A DNA stretch of 25,652 nt. Origin: a virus. This document shows, one piece after another, positions 12,818-20,420 of the stretch (its first letter is position 1; each line of letters opens with the position of its first letter). Location of the stretch: positions 1 to 25,652 of IMG/VR virus record IMGVR_UViG_3300044621_000410; one strand, 5' to 3'. The translations under genes and the position numbers were made by a program. The notes beneath the pieces were generated by a model. It was not told where the DNA came from, did not search any database, and saw only the letters and a list, made by a program, of their open reading frames with translations.

Positions 12818-14853
12818 CCAGCGACCTACTCGGGCAGCTAGCAGCACTGCCGCGCCATTGGTCCTATGTGGCAGTTGACGGCCAGAAGCGTCCGTACATG
12901 GACAACTGGCAGAAGAATTTCATCACCCGCATCCAGCTCGGCAAGGAACTGCAGTCCGGTCGTGCCAAGGCGATCGGCGTTTGCTGCGGCACGCCTAGTG
13001 GTGGATTGCTGTTCGTGGACCATGACGGCAAATCCGCATCGCGGTTGTTTGACGATTGGGGCATCCCGGTCAGCTCGTTGCCGCCGTCATGGACCGTAAC
13101 CTCCGGTCGTGACGGGCGGTTTCAGATCATCTACCAGGTGCCTGAGCACTATTGGGCAGACATCCGCACCCGCAAATACAAGACTGGCGTCACCGATGCC
13201 GAAGGCAAGCCTGAGCAGGTAGAACTGCGCTGGGATGGCTGCCAGTCCATCGTTGCCGGCGCACACCCGCTAACCAGTGGCTATAGCTGGGTGCCAGGGC
13301 GATCGCCAACAGATGTAGATATTGCCGAAGCACCGGCAGACCTGATAGCGCGGATGCTGCGGCAACCGGTACAGGCGCCGTTGCCGCTGGTCAGTGGCGG
13401 CACTGATGACACGGCGCGCGCTCGGTCGTTCCTCGAGGTGTTGCAGCCCAGTCGCGCTGATGACTATGACCAGTGGCTTGAGGTCGGCATGGCGCTCCAT
13501 AGCGTCGATGATGCCCTGCTGGCGGATTGGATCAATTGGTCGTCGCAGTCATCCAAATTTAAGCCAGGTGACTGCGAGCACAAGTGGCGCGGGTTCAAGT
13601 CCGGCGGTGGCATCACCCTCGGCACCCTTGGCCAACTAGCCAAGCAGGATGGTTGGCGTGGCCGGCAGCAGCAAGAGCCAGTCCGTCGAGAGCGCCCTGC
13701 AGGCAAGCAACCGCCGTCAGCAGTAAACCCGCAGCTCCAGCCGATGAATGCTGCAGAGCTGCTCAACCTGTTGCGCCATGGTGACAGCAGCTACAGGTAC
13801 AACACGTTCACCCAACGGATCGAGGTAGATGGCGCACCCATCGAAGGCGCAGAGCGCTTTTATCTCACGCTCGCTGAGATGGGATACAAGGTATCCAAAG
13901 AAGTAGCCCTGGACTGCATCGTGCAGGTAGCCAACGAGTCGCCCTATGACCCGGTCGTCGAATACCTCGATCGCGTCGCAGCCACTGTGGCACCTGCCTA
14001 CATCGAGGCCCTGTCAACCGGATACCTGCGACCCGGCGACACGCCTGGCACCATCTACGACGAGATGCTCAAGCGCACGTTGATCGGTGCTGTTGCCCGT
14101 GCCTACAACCCTGGCTGTAAGCACGACTCAGCCTGCGTGATCATGGGCGATCAGGGTGCCTACAAGTCATCGTTCTGGGCGTGCCTCGGCCATGACTTCT
14201 TCAGTGATGCCCTTGGTGACATCAGCACCAAAGACGATCTCATGGTGCTGCATCGGTCATGGATCATGGAGTGGGCAGAGCTGGACCATGTAACCAATCG
14301 CAAACACGCAGGGCAGGTCAAGGCGTTCCTATCGCAGGCAGTTGATATGTTCCGCGTGCCATATGGAAAGGCCACTGAGGCATTCCCAAGGCGCGGCATT
14401 ATCGTCGGCACCACTAACCGCACCACTGGGTTTTTGGTGGACGAAACTGGTAACCGCCGCTTCTGGGTGATCCCTACAACCAAGACGCAGTCGGATCAGA
14501 TTGACACCGCAACGCTATTGCTAGAACGCGATGCAATATGGTCTGCCGCTGTTGCTGCATACCGTGCAGGTGAGACCAGTCGGTTGCCTGCTGAGCATGA
14601 ACGGCAGCTTGCCGAAGAGAATGAATCATACGTCGTTGATAACCCTTGGCAGGCAGAGATTGAAGACTGGTTGCGTAGACACGGCGAGATTGATTTGACC
14701 ACTGAAAGGTTGCTCACTGAGGCCATCAAGAAGCCCGTAGAACGGCAGACCAAGGCGGACCAGATGCAGGTTGCGGACGTGCTCAAGCGGCTTGGGTTCA
14801 AGCGGTACCGCAGCGGCAAAGGGTCAACCAGGGCCTATGTGTACCGCCGCTAG
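12814..14853 (+). CDS. PrimPol-type primase fused to VapE-like helicase ATPase
   Basis: A 679-residue replication protein. Residues 1-185 form a bifunctional primase-polymerase domain, with FVDHDG (about 67-72) supplying metal-binding Asp residues and QSIVAGAHP near its end. Residues 205-285 resemble the PriCT-2 domain (WLEVGMALHS, HKWRGFKSGGGITLGTL). Residues about 380-600 are a virulence-associated-E-like ATPase with Walker A GDQGAYKSS (445-453), Walker B SWIMEWAEL (482-490), GTTNR as sensor, and RRFWVI. It should prime synthesis and open the duplex, as in phages and satellites that use one protein for both. It starts in an ATGA overlap and ends beside the repeat array. Confidence 0.95.
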   Translation: MTSDLLGQLAALPRHWSYVAVDGQKRPYMDNWQKNFITRIQLGKELQSGRAKAIGVCCGTPSGGLLFVDHDGKSASRLFDDWGIPVSSLPPSWTVTSGRDGRFQIIYQVPEHYWADIRTRKYKTGVTDAEGKPEQVELRWDGCQSIVAGAHPLTSGYSWVPGRSPTDVDIAEAPADLIARMLRQPVQAPLPLVSGGTDDTARARSFLEVLQPSRADDYDQWLEVGMALHSVDDALLADWINWSSQSSKFKPGDCEHKWRGFKSGGGITLGTLGQLAKQDGWRGRQQQEPVRRERPAGKQPPSAVNPQLQPMNAAELLNLLRHGDSSYRYNTFTQRIEVDGAPIEGAERFYLTLAEMGYKVSKEVALDCIVQVANESPYDPVVEYLDRVAATVAPAYIEALSTGYLRPGDTPGTIYDEMLKRTLIGAVARAYNPGCKHDSACVIMGDQGAYKSSFWACLGHDFFSDALGDISTKDDLMVLHRSWIMEWAELDHVTNRKHAGQVKAFLSQAVDMFRVPYGKATEAFPRRGIIVGTTNRTTGFLVDETGNRRFWVIPTTKTQSDQIDTATLLLERDAIWSAAVAAYRAGETSRLPAEHERQLAEENESYVVDNPWQAEIEDWLRRHGEIDLTTERLLTEAIKKPVERQTKADQMQVADVLKRLGFKRYRSGKGSTRAYVYRR

Positions 14854-15107
14854 TACCCCACCTAGGTAGGACGGGTACCCCACCTATGGATTGCTCAGAT
14901 CCACTGCGCTGCAACGGATCTGGAGCAGGTACCTCACCTGACTCGCGTCCCACCTAGGTCTGAGACTTCCCTACGTTCCCCTACGCGTCTCTCTATTCCT
15001 TTATTTGCTTTGATATAGGTGGGGTTAGGTAGGGTACGTGGGGAACCGCCAGTGCTGGACTGGGTTTTGCGGTACCCCACCCCGTCCCACCTTGCTTTTA
15101 GGTGGGG
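14853..15107. repeat. array of direct and inverted repeats; candidate replication origin
   Basis: The 263 non-coding bases after the PrimPol gene hold many copies of a motif close to GTACCCCACCTA. Forward copies are at 14853 (GTACCCCACCTAG), 14875 (GTACCCCACCTA), 14929 (GTACCTCACCTG), 14947 (GTCCCACCTAGG) and 15072 (GTACCCCACC then GTCCCACC). Reverse copies are at 15016 (TAGGTGGGG), 15025 (TTAGGTAGGGTAC) and 15099 (TAGGTGGGG). The middle, about 14991-15015, is A+T-rich (CTATTCCTTTATTTGCTTTG). Iteron-like repeats around an A+T-rich block next to the primase-helicase gene suit an origin; binding sites for the next gene product are an alternative that does not exclude it. Confidence 0.7.
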
Positions 15108-15116
15108 AACCCCCTT

Positions 15117-15401
15117 ATGGTGCCTGCCATGAAGGAAGTCAAAGTCCGGTTTGAGCCTGCGGATCTGGTGGCGCTCGACCAAGCAGCAGCGGCGGCAGGT
15201 GTCAGCCGGTCGCAGTTGATCCGCAGTCGGGCGCTTGTGTCGGATTGCAAAGGTGGCCTTACCGTTGCTGGTTATCACCGCCTAGTGTCAGATGCGCTTG
15301 CCAGTGTTCGTGGTGACATCCCACGGCGATTGGTTGAGCAGCTTGTTGCATTCACCCTCACATGGAACTCATCGACATCGCAGCCAAGCAGCAACCCGTG
15401 A
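15117..15401 (+). CDS. ribbon-helix-helix-like DNA-binding protein
   Basis: A protein of 94 residues starting at ATG 15117, with AGGTGGGG (the last repeat of the array) about nine bases upstream serving as ribosome-binding site; ATG at 15129 is an alternative. The start MKEVKVRFEPADLVALDQAA and turn AGVSRSQLIRSRAL follow the ribbon-helix-helix plan of MobC-like and CopG-like proteins. The rest is helical. Because it lies directly beside the repeats, it is the natural candidate to bind them, for origin control or autoregulation. Its end overlaps the next gene by 40 bases. Confidence 0.8.
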   Translation: MVPAMKEVKVRFEPADLVALDQAAAAAGVSRSQLIRSRALVSDCKGGLTVAGYHRLVSDALASVRGDIPRRLVEQLVAFTLTWNSSTSQPSSNP

Positions 15402-15562
15402 TCAACCGGCTCCATGACGCCATGGAGCACGCATTGGCGTATGCTGCTGCGATCCGCGACAATGCCCAAGACGATCAGCAACCCATCCCTGCTGAACTGG
15501 TCGCGTCATTCGCAGCCGACTACAACCGGCTGGTTTCAATCCTCACCGAAGCTGCATCATGA
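15362..15562 (+). CDS. small helical hypothetical protein
   Basis: A 66-residue, mostly helical protein (VINRLHDAMEHALAYAAAIR, then SFAADYNRLVSILTEAA) with no motif I can name. It starts inside the preceding gene and shares an ATGA with the start of the clamp gene, so its translation is probably tied to both. Position suggests a replication accessory protein, without direct evidence. Confidence 0.7.
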   Translation: MELIDIAAKQQPVINRLHDAMEHALAYAAAIRDNAQDDQQPIPAELVASFAADYNRLVSILTEAAS

Positions 15563-16599
15563 AACTCATCACCACACAGGCTGATCTCAGCCATGCACTG
15601 CGCACCATTGCGCCGGCCATCAGCACCAGCAACAGCCATCCGATCCTGTCCTGCTGCCTGGTAGCTGCCAGCGGCGGCACCATGACCGTCACCGGATTCA
15701 ACCTGGACCTCGGCATCACGGTCACCGTTCCCGCAGCCGTAGACACATCTGGCACCGTGGCGCTGCCGTATCGGCTGCTGGCTGGCCTTGTGAGCCGCAT
15801 GGACGACGGTGAGCCTGTGACCCTGTCAGACGGCGCTGTGACGGCCTCCAGCGGCTCCTACGGCCTTGCTGTGCAGGATGCGGCGGATTATCCGGCATTG
15901 CCCGCTGTGGAGGCTCCTGGTGCTGAGCTGGACCTCACCGCTGGCGTGCGTGCTTGCATGGCAGCCGTCAGCACCGATGCCAGTAAGCAGATCCTGCAGG
16001 GCATTCACCTCGCTGCTGGGTTCATGGAGTCCACAGACGGCCATCGGCTCATGCGCGTGCCTGTGGCGCTGCCCGATGGCATTGACCTGGTGCTGCCGGC
16101 AGCGACTATGAAGCTGCTGCAGGATCGGATGGTGACAGTAGCAGCAGCCAAGGGGCAGGCGGTCATTGACGCTGGTGATGGCATCGTCATGTACAGCCGC
16201 ATCCTCGATGGCACCTATCCCAACGTGGCAGCGCTAATCCCCGCCAGCTTCGAGCACGCCATGACCATGGACCGGCACCGGTTCACCCGATGCCTAGAGC
16301 GCGTCGCGTTGATCGCTGAGGCGCACAACAATGCCGTCAAGCTCACGGCCAAGGGTGGTGCGCTCACCATCACCGCTGAAGCCGATGCCAATAACGGCAA
16401 AGAGCTGATCACCTTCGAGGGCTCTGCCACTGGGTCGTGGGCGTTTAACGTGCACTACCTGCTCGATGGCCTGAAGGCTATGCGATCGGCGGAGACTGTT
16501 ACACTGTCAGCCAACAGCGCAACAACCCCAGTGGTGTTGACGCCGACTAGCATGACAGAGCAGACATATCTCATCATGCCAATTCAAATCCGGGAGTAA
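15559..16599 (+). CDS. dnaN: DNA polymerase III beta-type sliding clamp
   Basis: A 346-residue bacterial-type sliding clamp, close to the usual 366. The three-domain fold shows in repeated signatures: LSHALRTIAPAISTSNSHPI (domain 1), QILQGIHLAA and STDGHRLMRVPV (domain 2), then YPNVAALIP, FNVHYLLDGLKAM and the ending YLIMPIQIRE (domain 3, with the family M-P-hydrophobic-R end). It forms a dimeric ring that tethers polymerase to DNA. No polymerase gene is in the window, so this clamp could load onto host DNA polymerase III or serve late transcription or repair. It starts in an ATGA overlap. Confidence 0.95.
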   Translation: MKLITTQADLSHALRTIAPAISTSNSHPILSCCLVAASGGTMTVTGFNLDLGITVTVPAAVDTSGTVALPYRLLAGLVSRMDDGEPVTLSDGAVTASSGSYGLAVQDAADYPALPAVEAPGAELDLTAGVRACMAAVSTDASKQILQGIHLAAGFMESTDGHRLMRVPVALPDGIDLVLPAATMKLLQDRMVTVAAAKGQAVIDAGDGIVMYSRILDGTYPNVAALIPASFEHAMTMDRHRFTRCLERVALIAEAHNNAVKLTAKGGALTITAEADANNGKELITFEGSATGSWAFNVHYLLDGLKAMRSAETVTLSANSATTPVVLTPTSMTEQTYLIMPIQIRE

Positions 16600-16603
16600 T
16601 ACA

Positions 16604-16927
16604 ATGGCGCGCAAAAGCACCAAAGACGAGATCCAAAACCGGGTCAATGAGGTTTATGGTTTGCTTTTGCGCGCCTGGAATCATCATCAAATCGTTCAGT
16701 ACGGTTCCGAAAAGTGGGGGGTAAGTGATAGACAAGTGCGCGATTATTTGGCCGCAGCGCGTAAGCTGCTGGCGCTTGACGCTGAGTTGGCTCGCCCCCA
16801 GTGGCTAGAGGGAGCAATTGCACGAGCGATGGAGTACGAGCGCCGGGCATCCGAAAAGGATCAGCTCAACACTGCGTTGATCGCGCTTGAGAAGCAGGCT
16901 CGGCTTTTGCAGTTTGAGATGTCATGA
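16604..16927 (+). CDS. terminase small subunit-like protein
   Basis: A 107-residue protein directly before the large terminase, with which it shares an ATGA overlap. Residues 5-55 form a helix-turn-helix-like region (DEIQNRVNEVYGLLLRAWNH, then WGVSDRQVRDYLAAARKLL), and the rest is a long helix (EYERRASEKDQLNTALIALE) as in small terminase oligomerisation domains. It should bind the packaging start site on the phage genome and guide the motor. Assignment rests on position and layout. Confidence 0.85.
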   Translation: MARKSTKDEIQNRVNEVYGLLLRAWNHHQIVQYGSEKWGVSDRQVRDYLAAARKLLALDAELARPQWLEGAIARAMEYERRASEKDQLNTALIALEKQARLLQFEMS

Positions 16928-18273
16928 GCCTGTTGGCAGGCATTTGCGAGGACGTTCCGCTGTTGTCGTTCCTGCAGCAGCAGACGCCTGAGGACACCGC
17001 AGACCTGATCACCCGCATCCGCGACGACCTGCACCCTGGGCAGCTTGCGTTCGTGGATGACACCGCAACGCAGATTATTGGCATCAGTGCTGGCTATGGC
17101 GCTGGCAAGACCCGAGCGCTGTGCGCCAAAGCGGTAATGCTGGCCGCGGCCAATCAAGGCTTCATCGGCGCGGTGATGGAGCCCACTGGCCCGTTGATCC
17201 GGGACATCTGGCAGACGGACTTTGACGACTTCCTTGATGCCTATGGCATCCCGTACACGTTCAGGGCTAGCCCGCTGCCGGAGTACATGCTGCACCTGCC
17301 GGGCGGCGACACCAAGATCCTGTGCCGCAGCTTTGAGAACTGGAGCCGCATCATCGGCCTGAACCTTGCATGGGTGCTCGCTGATGAGATCGACACGGTG
17401 ACGCCCAGCATTGCCAACAAGGCATTCCCTAAGATCCTTGGCCGTTTGCGATCTGGCAATGTCCGGCAGTTTGGTGCGGCATCGACACCGGAGGGGTTCC
17501 GATGGATGTGGAACACATTCGGCAGCGACGAAGCCAAAGCCAGGCCAGACCGCCATCTAATCAAGATGCGCACGGCGGACAACCCGCACCTGCCGCCGGA
17601 CTTCATCGAGCGGTTGGAGGCCAACTACGACCCAAGCCTGCTGCGGGCGTACCTCGACGGCGAGTTTGTCAACCTGACCACTGGGCAGGTATATGACCGG
17701 TTCGATCGGGTGAAGCATGTCACCACCGCCATGCCTGACACCAGCAGGGAACCGCTGCGCATTGGCGTGGACTTCAATGTGGGCAACATGTCTGCGGTGA
17801 TCGCCGTACGGCTTGGCAACGGTCTGCTGGTGATCGACGAGATCGCCGGCGCGCATGACACCGACGCCCTAGCGCAGGAGATCCGCAGGCGGCATCCGCA
17901 GCAGCAGATCTACGTTTACCCAGACGCGAGCGGCGGCAGTCGCAGCACCAACGCGAGTCAGACCGACATCCAGATCCTTGAGTCCTACGGCATGTCAAAC
18001 CAGTCACCACGAAGCAACCCGCCAGTTCGTGACCGAGTGGCAGCCGTGCAGGCGCTGTTGGAGAACGGCAAGGGCCAGGTCCGATTGCAGGTGGCCGAGC
18101 ACTGCAAACGGGTGATCGAGTGCCTTGAGCTTCAGTGCTACAGCGATAAGGGTGAACCGGACAAGGACGCAGGGTTCGACCACATGAACGACGCGCTCGG
18201 GTATCTGGTCTGGCGTGAGTTCAACCCGTTGCACGCTGGCGCTGGCCGCGGCACTGGGGTGAGGCTGTATTGA
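16924..18273 (+). CDS. terL: terminase large subunit
   Basis: A 449-residue packaging motor. The ATPase domain has Walker A GYGAGKT (57-63) and Walker B WVLADEID (150-157). The RNase H-like nuclease domain shows its metal-binding acids in GVDFNVGN (Asp283), YPDASGG (Asp334) and HMNDALGY (Asp423). It would translocate DNA into the prohead through the portal and cut the concatemer. Both domains are complete. It begins the structural module and is followed by the promoter-like element at 18292. Confidence 0.97.
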   Translation: MSLLAGICEDVPLLSFLQQQTPEDTADLITRIRDDLHPGQLAFVDDTATQIIGISAGYGAGKTRALCAKAVMLAAANQGFIGAVMEPTGPLIRDIWQTDFDDFLDAYGIPYTFRASPLPEYMLHLPGGDTKILCRSFENWSRIIGLNLAWVLADEIDTVTPSIANKAFPKILGRLRSGNVRQFGAASTPEGFRWMWNTFGSDEAKARPDRHLIKMRTADNPHLPPDFIERLEANYDPSLLRAYLDGEFVNLTTGQVYDRFDRVKHVTTAMPDTSREPLRIGVDFNVGNMSAVIAVRLGNGLLVIDEIAGAHDTDALAQEIRRRHPQQQIYVYPDASGGSRSTNASQTDIQILESYGMSNQSPRSNPPVRDRVAAVQALLENGKGQVRLQVAEHCKRVIECLELQCYSDKGEPDKDAGFDHMNDALGYLVWREFNPLHAGAGRGTGVRLY

Positions 18274-18291
18274 GGTTTGCAACAAAGGCGC

Positions 18292-18316
18292 ACCACGGCT
18301 GACCATGGTGTAGGAT
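18292..18316 (+). promoter_or_regulatory. promoter-like element, second copy
   Basis: ACCACGGC, four variable positions and CATGGTGTAGGAT repeat the early leftward element at 7638-7662 with 22 of 25 bases the same. TAGGAT (18311-18316) would be the -10. Unlike the early copy, the aligned -35 is CGCACC rather than TTGACC, so here an activator or another sigma factor may be needed. A 6-bp hairpin lies in the transcript at 18348-18363. Confidence 0.55.
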
Positions 18317-18347
18317 CAGTGCATCGGGGGCAACGGTCCTCCACTCG

Positions 18348-18363
18348 GCAGCCCAGAGGCTGC
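18348..18363 (+). other. hairpin in a leader
   Basis: GCAGCC-CAGA-GGCTGC, a perfect six-base stem with four-base loop, lies eight bases before the ATG at 18371 and overlaps the likely ribosome-binding stretch AGAGG. It could tune translation of the next gene; there is no T-tract to make it a terminator. Confidence 0.35.
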
Positions 18364-18370
18364 GCTTCAG

Positions 18371-18553
18371 ATGCACACTTCAGTCCTTCAGCTCAAGCGC
18401 ATGGCCATCGAGACCGGCACCACCATGTGGCACGACGGCTTGACGGTTACGCCTGAAGGCATGTTGGTCATCTGTGGTCGCCGTTGCACCCTGAACGAGG
18501 CGATCATGTACCTCGGCAATCGGGCTGTCACCCGCGCCAAGAAACCCGCCTAA
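18371..18553 (+). CDS. small hypothetical protein
   Basis: A 60-residue protein starting at ATG 18371. It reads MAIETGTTMWHDGLTVTPEG, then MLVICGRRCTLNEAIMYLGN and a basic end. Two cysteines are present, but no known motif. It is the first gene after the promoter-like element at 18292 and its stop is followed by a hairpin, so it may be a single-gene transcript between terminase and portal. Its function is unknown. Confidence 0.65.
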   Translation: MHTSVLQLKRMAIETGTTMWHDGLTVTPEGMLVICGRRCTLNEAIMYLGNRAVTRAKKPA

Positions 18554-18566
18554 GCCCTTCGGGGCT
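18553..18566 (+). terminator. small hairpin after the 60-aa gene
   Basis: AGCCC-TTCG-GGGCT begins at the last base of the TAA stop. The stable TTCG loop suits a terminator, but the following bases (CCTACC) are not a T-tract, so this may be weak or only an RNA-end protector. Confidence 0.4.
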
Positions 18567-18581
18567 CCTACCATCCCAACC

Positions 18582-18725
18582 ATGACCACCAACACCATGA
18601 TCAACCGCATCGCATCTCTGGCCCTTCTGTTCATGATCTACGCCGTTGGCGTCAGCATGGGCCGTGATCAGGTCGTACAAGCTCATCACAACCATCCCGC
18701 CTGTCATCAGGGACTGAAGCCGTAA
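18582..18725 (+). CDS. small single-pass membrane protein
   Basis: A 47-residue gene read directly, from ATG 18582 to TAA 18725. It starts MTTNTMINRIASLALLFMIY, with a membrane segment at about residues 9-26 (RIASLALLFMIYAVGVSM), then a His-rich tail (HHNHPACHQG). The position between terminase and portal is unusual for lysis genes, though a holin-like or unknown membrane role cannot be excluded. No family is recognised. Confidence 0.55.
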   Translation: MTTNTMINRIASLALLFMIYAVGVSMGRDQVVQAHHNHPACHQGLKP

Positions 18726-18728
18726 ACT
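18723..18728 (+). promoter_or_regulatory. possible -10 element before the portal gene
   Basis: TAAACT overlaps the stop codon of the small membrane protein gene, with the portal GTG at 18755. The context GCCgTAAACTGACA resembles GCCTAAACTAGACA at 24796. No -35-like hexamer is seen 16-18 bases upstream. This is a candidate only. Confidence 0.3.
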
Positions 18729-18754
18729 GACACCATTGTCACTAGCTAGCGGTC

Positions 18755-20185
18755 GTGTACACAGGCTTCAACGCATACGACCGGCCGCTAGCACAGCGCA
18801 CCGTCACCAAGGTCAACGACCCGAACACGACTTGGTTTGCGCAAGAGCCGCATTGGATCCTGATCGAGGATCTGCTGCAAGGCACCTACGGGATGCGCAA
18901 GAAGCATCGTCGCTACCTGCCGCAAGAGCCACGCGAGCAAGATGAGTCCTACGACAACCGCCTAGCCCGTAGCGTCTGCCCGCCCTACTACATCCGCCTC
19001 GAGCGGATGCTGGCTGGCATGTTGACCCGTAAGCCCGTGCGGTTGGATGACACCGCTGACGTGATCCGTGAGCAACTATTCGATGTCGATCTACAAGGCA
19101 ATGACCTCAACGTCTGGACCTATGAAGCAGCCCGCAAGATGGTCCGTTATGGCCACGTTGGCACATTGGTGGATGCACCTGCTACTGGGGGTAGACCCTA
19201 CTGGGTGACCTACACGCCGCGGCAGATCCTTGGTTGGCGCACCGAGACGCAAGAAGGCAAGCAGGTGCTGACGCAGCTACGGCTGGCGGAAGTGGTCACC
19301 GTGCCCGATGGCGAGTTCGGCGAGAAGGCTGCCGAGCAGATCCGGGTGCTGACGCCTGGCGAGTACCGCATACACCGCAAACAAGACAACGGCGACTTCA
19401 TTGTCGTCGACGAGGGTCGCACCAGTCTGAGTGAGATCCCGTTCACGATCGCCTACGCCCAACGCCATGGGTTTATGGAGTCGCGGCCACCGCTGGAGGA
19501 CATCGCCGAGCTGAACCTGAAGACCTACCAGGTGCAGTCCGATCTGGACAACCAGCTTCACATCTCGGCAGTGCCGATGCTGGCGTTCTACGGGTTCCCG
19601 TCAAGCGCTGAAGAGGTATCAGCAGGACCCGGCGAGGCGATCGCGTTCCCGGCCGAAGGACGTGCCGAGTACATCGAGCCGGCAGGCAAGAGCTTTGAGT
19701 CGCAGTTCCGCAGGCTTGAGCAGCTTGCGATGCAGATCAACGAGTTGGGCCTGTCAGCAGTGCTGGGCCAGAAGCTGAGCGCTGAGACCGCTGAGGCAAA
19801 GCGCATCGACCGCAGCCAAGGCGACAGCACCATGATGGTGATCGCGCAGAACATGCAGGACATGATCGACAACTGCCTGCAGTGGCACGCCACCTACTTG
19901 GGCAATCCCGCAGCCGCAGGCAGCAGCTACGTCAACCGCGACTTCCTCGGCGCACGCCTTGAGCCCGCAGACATCAACAGCCTCCGGGATCTGTATGTCG
20001 CAGGCGTCATTAGCCAGGAGACCTTGCTGCGTGAGCTAGCCGAGGGCGACGTGCTGGGCGATAACTTTGATGTGGATGAAGAGCTGGAGGCGACCTCTAA
20101 TGCGGGCCTTGATCTACAGTCTGCTGGACCGGCTGACAGACTGGCTAGTGGATCTGATGATATGGATGGAGCCGAAGAAGCCTAG
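18755..20185 (+). CDS. portal protein (DUF4055-like)
   Basis: A 476-residue protein starting at GTG 18755, after terminase and before a MuF-type head protein, as expected of a portal. It resembles the DUF4055 group of portal-like proteins: YDNRLARSVCPPYYIRLERM, VWTYEAARKMVRYGHVGTLV, YWVTYTPRQILGWR, ELNLKTYQVQSDLDNQLHIS and a helical region rich in Gln/Glu (KLSAETAEAKRID). A ring of about 12 would form the DNA gate at one capsid vertex and bind the terminase. The last 30 residues are low-complexity and overlap the next gene. Confidence 0.9.
   Translation: MYTGFNAYDRPLAQRTVTKVNDPNTTWFAQEPHWILIEDLLQGTYGMRKKHRRYLPQEPREQDESYDNRLARSVCPPYYIRLERMLAGMLTRKPVRLDDTADVIREQLFDVDLQGNDLNVWTYEAARKMVRYGHVGTLVDAPATGGRPYWVTYTPRQILGWRTETQEGKQVLTQLRLAEVVTVPDGEFGEKAAEQIRVLTPGEYRIHRKQDNGDFIVVDEGRTSLSEIPFTIAYAQRHGFMESRPPLEDIAELNLKTYQVQSDLDNQLHISAVPMLAFYGFPSSAEEVSAGPGEAIAFPAEGRAEYIEPAGKSFESQFRRLEQLAMQINELGLSAVLGQKLSAETAEAKRIDRSQGDSTMMVIAQNMQDMIDNCLQWHATYLGNPAAAGSSYVNRDFLGARLEPADINSLRDLYVAGVISQETLLRELAEGDVLGDNFDVDEELEATSNAGLDLQSAGPADRLASGSDDMDGAEEA
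20086..20090 (+). promoter_or_regulatory. ribosome-binding site favouring an early start
   Basis: GGAGG followed by nine bases and the ATG at 20100. It supports starting the next gene inside the portal gene rather than at 20157 or 20166. Confidence 0.45.
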
Positions 20186-20420
20186 GAAACAGGAACTGGA
20201 CTATACGATATGCAACCTTCCTGATGAGATCCTGGCTGTCATCCGTCTGACCTGGTACAAGGACGGCAAGGCTGATGAGGTAGACGAACTGCGCATCATG
20301 GAAGACGGCCAGAACGGTTACGACGCCTTCGCTGCAGCGGTGCAGGGTGCATTAAACCGCGGCGCTAATGTCAGCATCAGGTCGCAGTACAGACCCGAGC
20401 ATCTTGGCATCATTTCATGA
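20100..20420 (+). CDS. hypothetical protein between portal and MuF genes
   Basis: A protein of 106 residues if it starts at ATG 20100, which has GGAGG upstream. The first 25 residues are amphipathic to hydrophobic (ALIYSLLDRLTDWLVDLMIW), then basic (PKKPRKQE), and the rest is a strand-rich domain (ICNLPDEILAVIRLTWYKDG, and ALNRGANVSIRSQYRP). Starting at ATG 20166 would drop the hydrophobic part and shorten the portal overlap from 86 to 20 bases. It ends in an ATGA overlap with the MuF-like gene. No family is recognised. Confidence 0.7.
   Translation: MRALIYSLLDRLTDWLVDLMIWMEPKKPRKQELDYTICNLPDEILAVIRLTWYKDGKADEVDELRIMEDGQNGYDAFAAAVQGALNRGANVSIRSQYRPEHLGIIS

Noticed and set aside
14853-15107. 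CRISPR array
   Set aside because: Repeats are about 12 bases, vary in sequence, occur in both orientations and have irregular spacing; no cas genes are present.
16861-17556. 231-codon minus-strand frame opposite terminase genes
   Set aside because: It lies fully over well-supported terminase sequence and has no protein-like motif.
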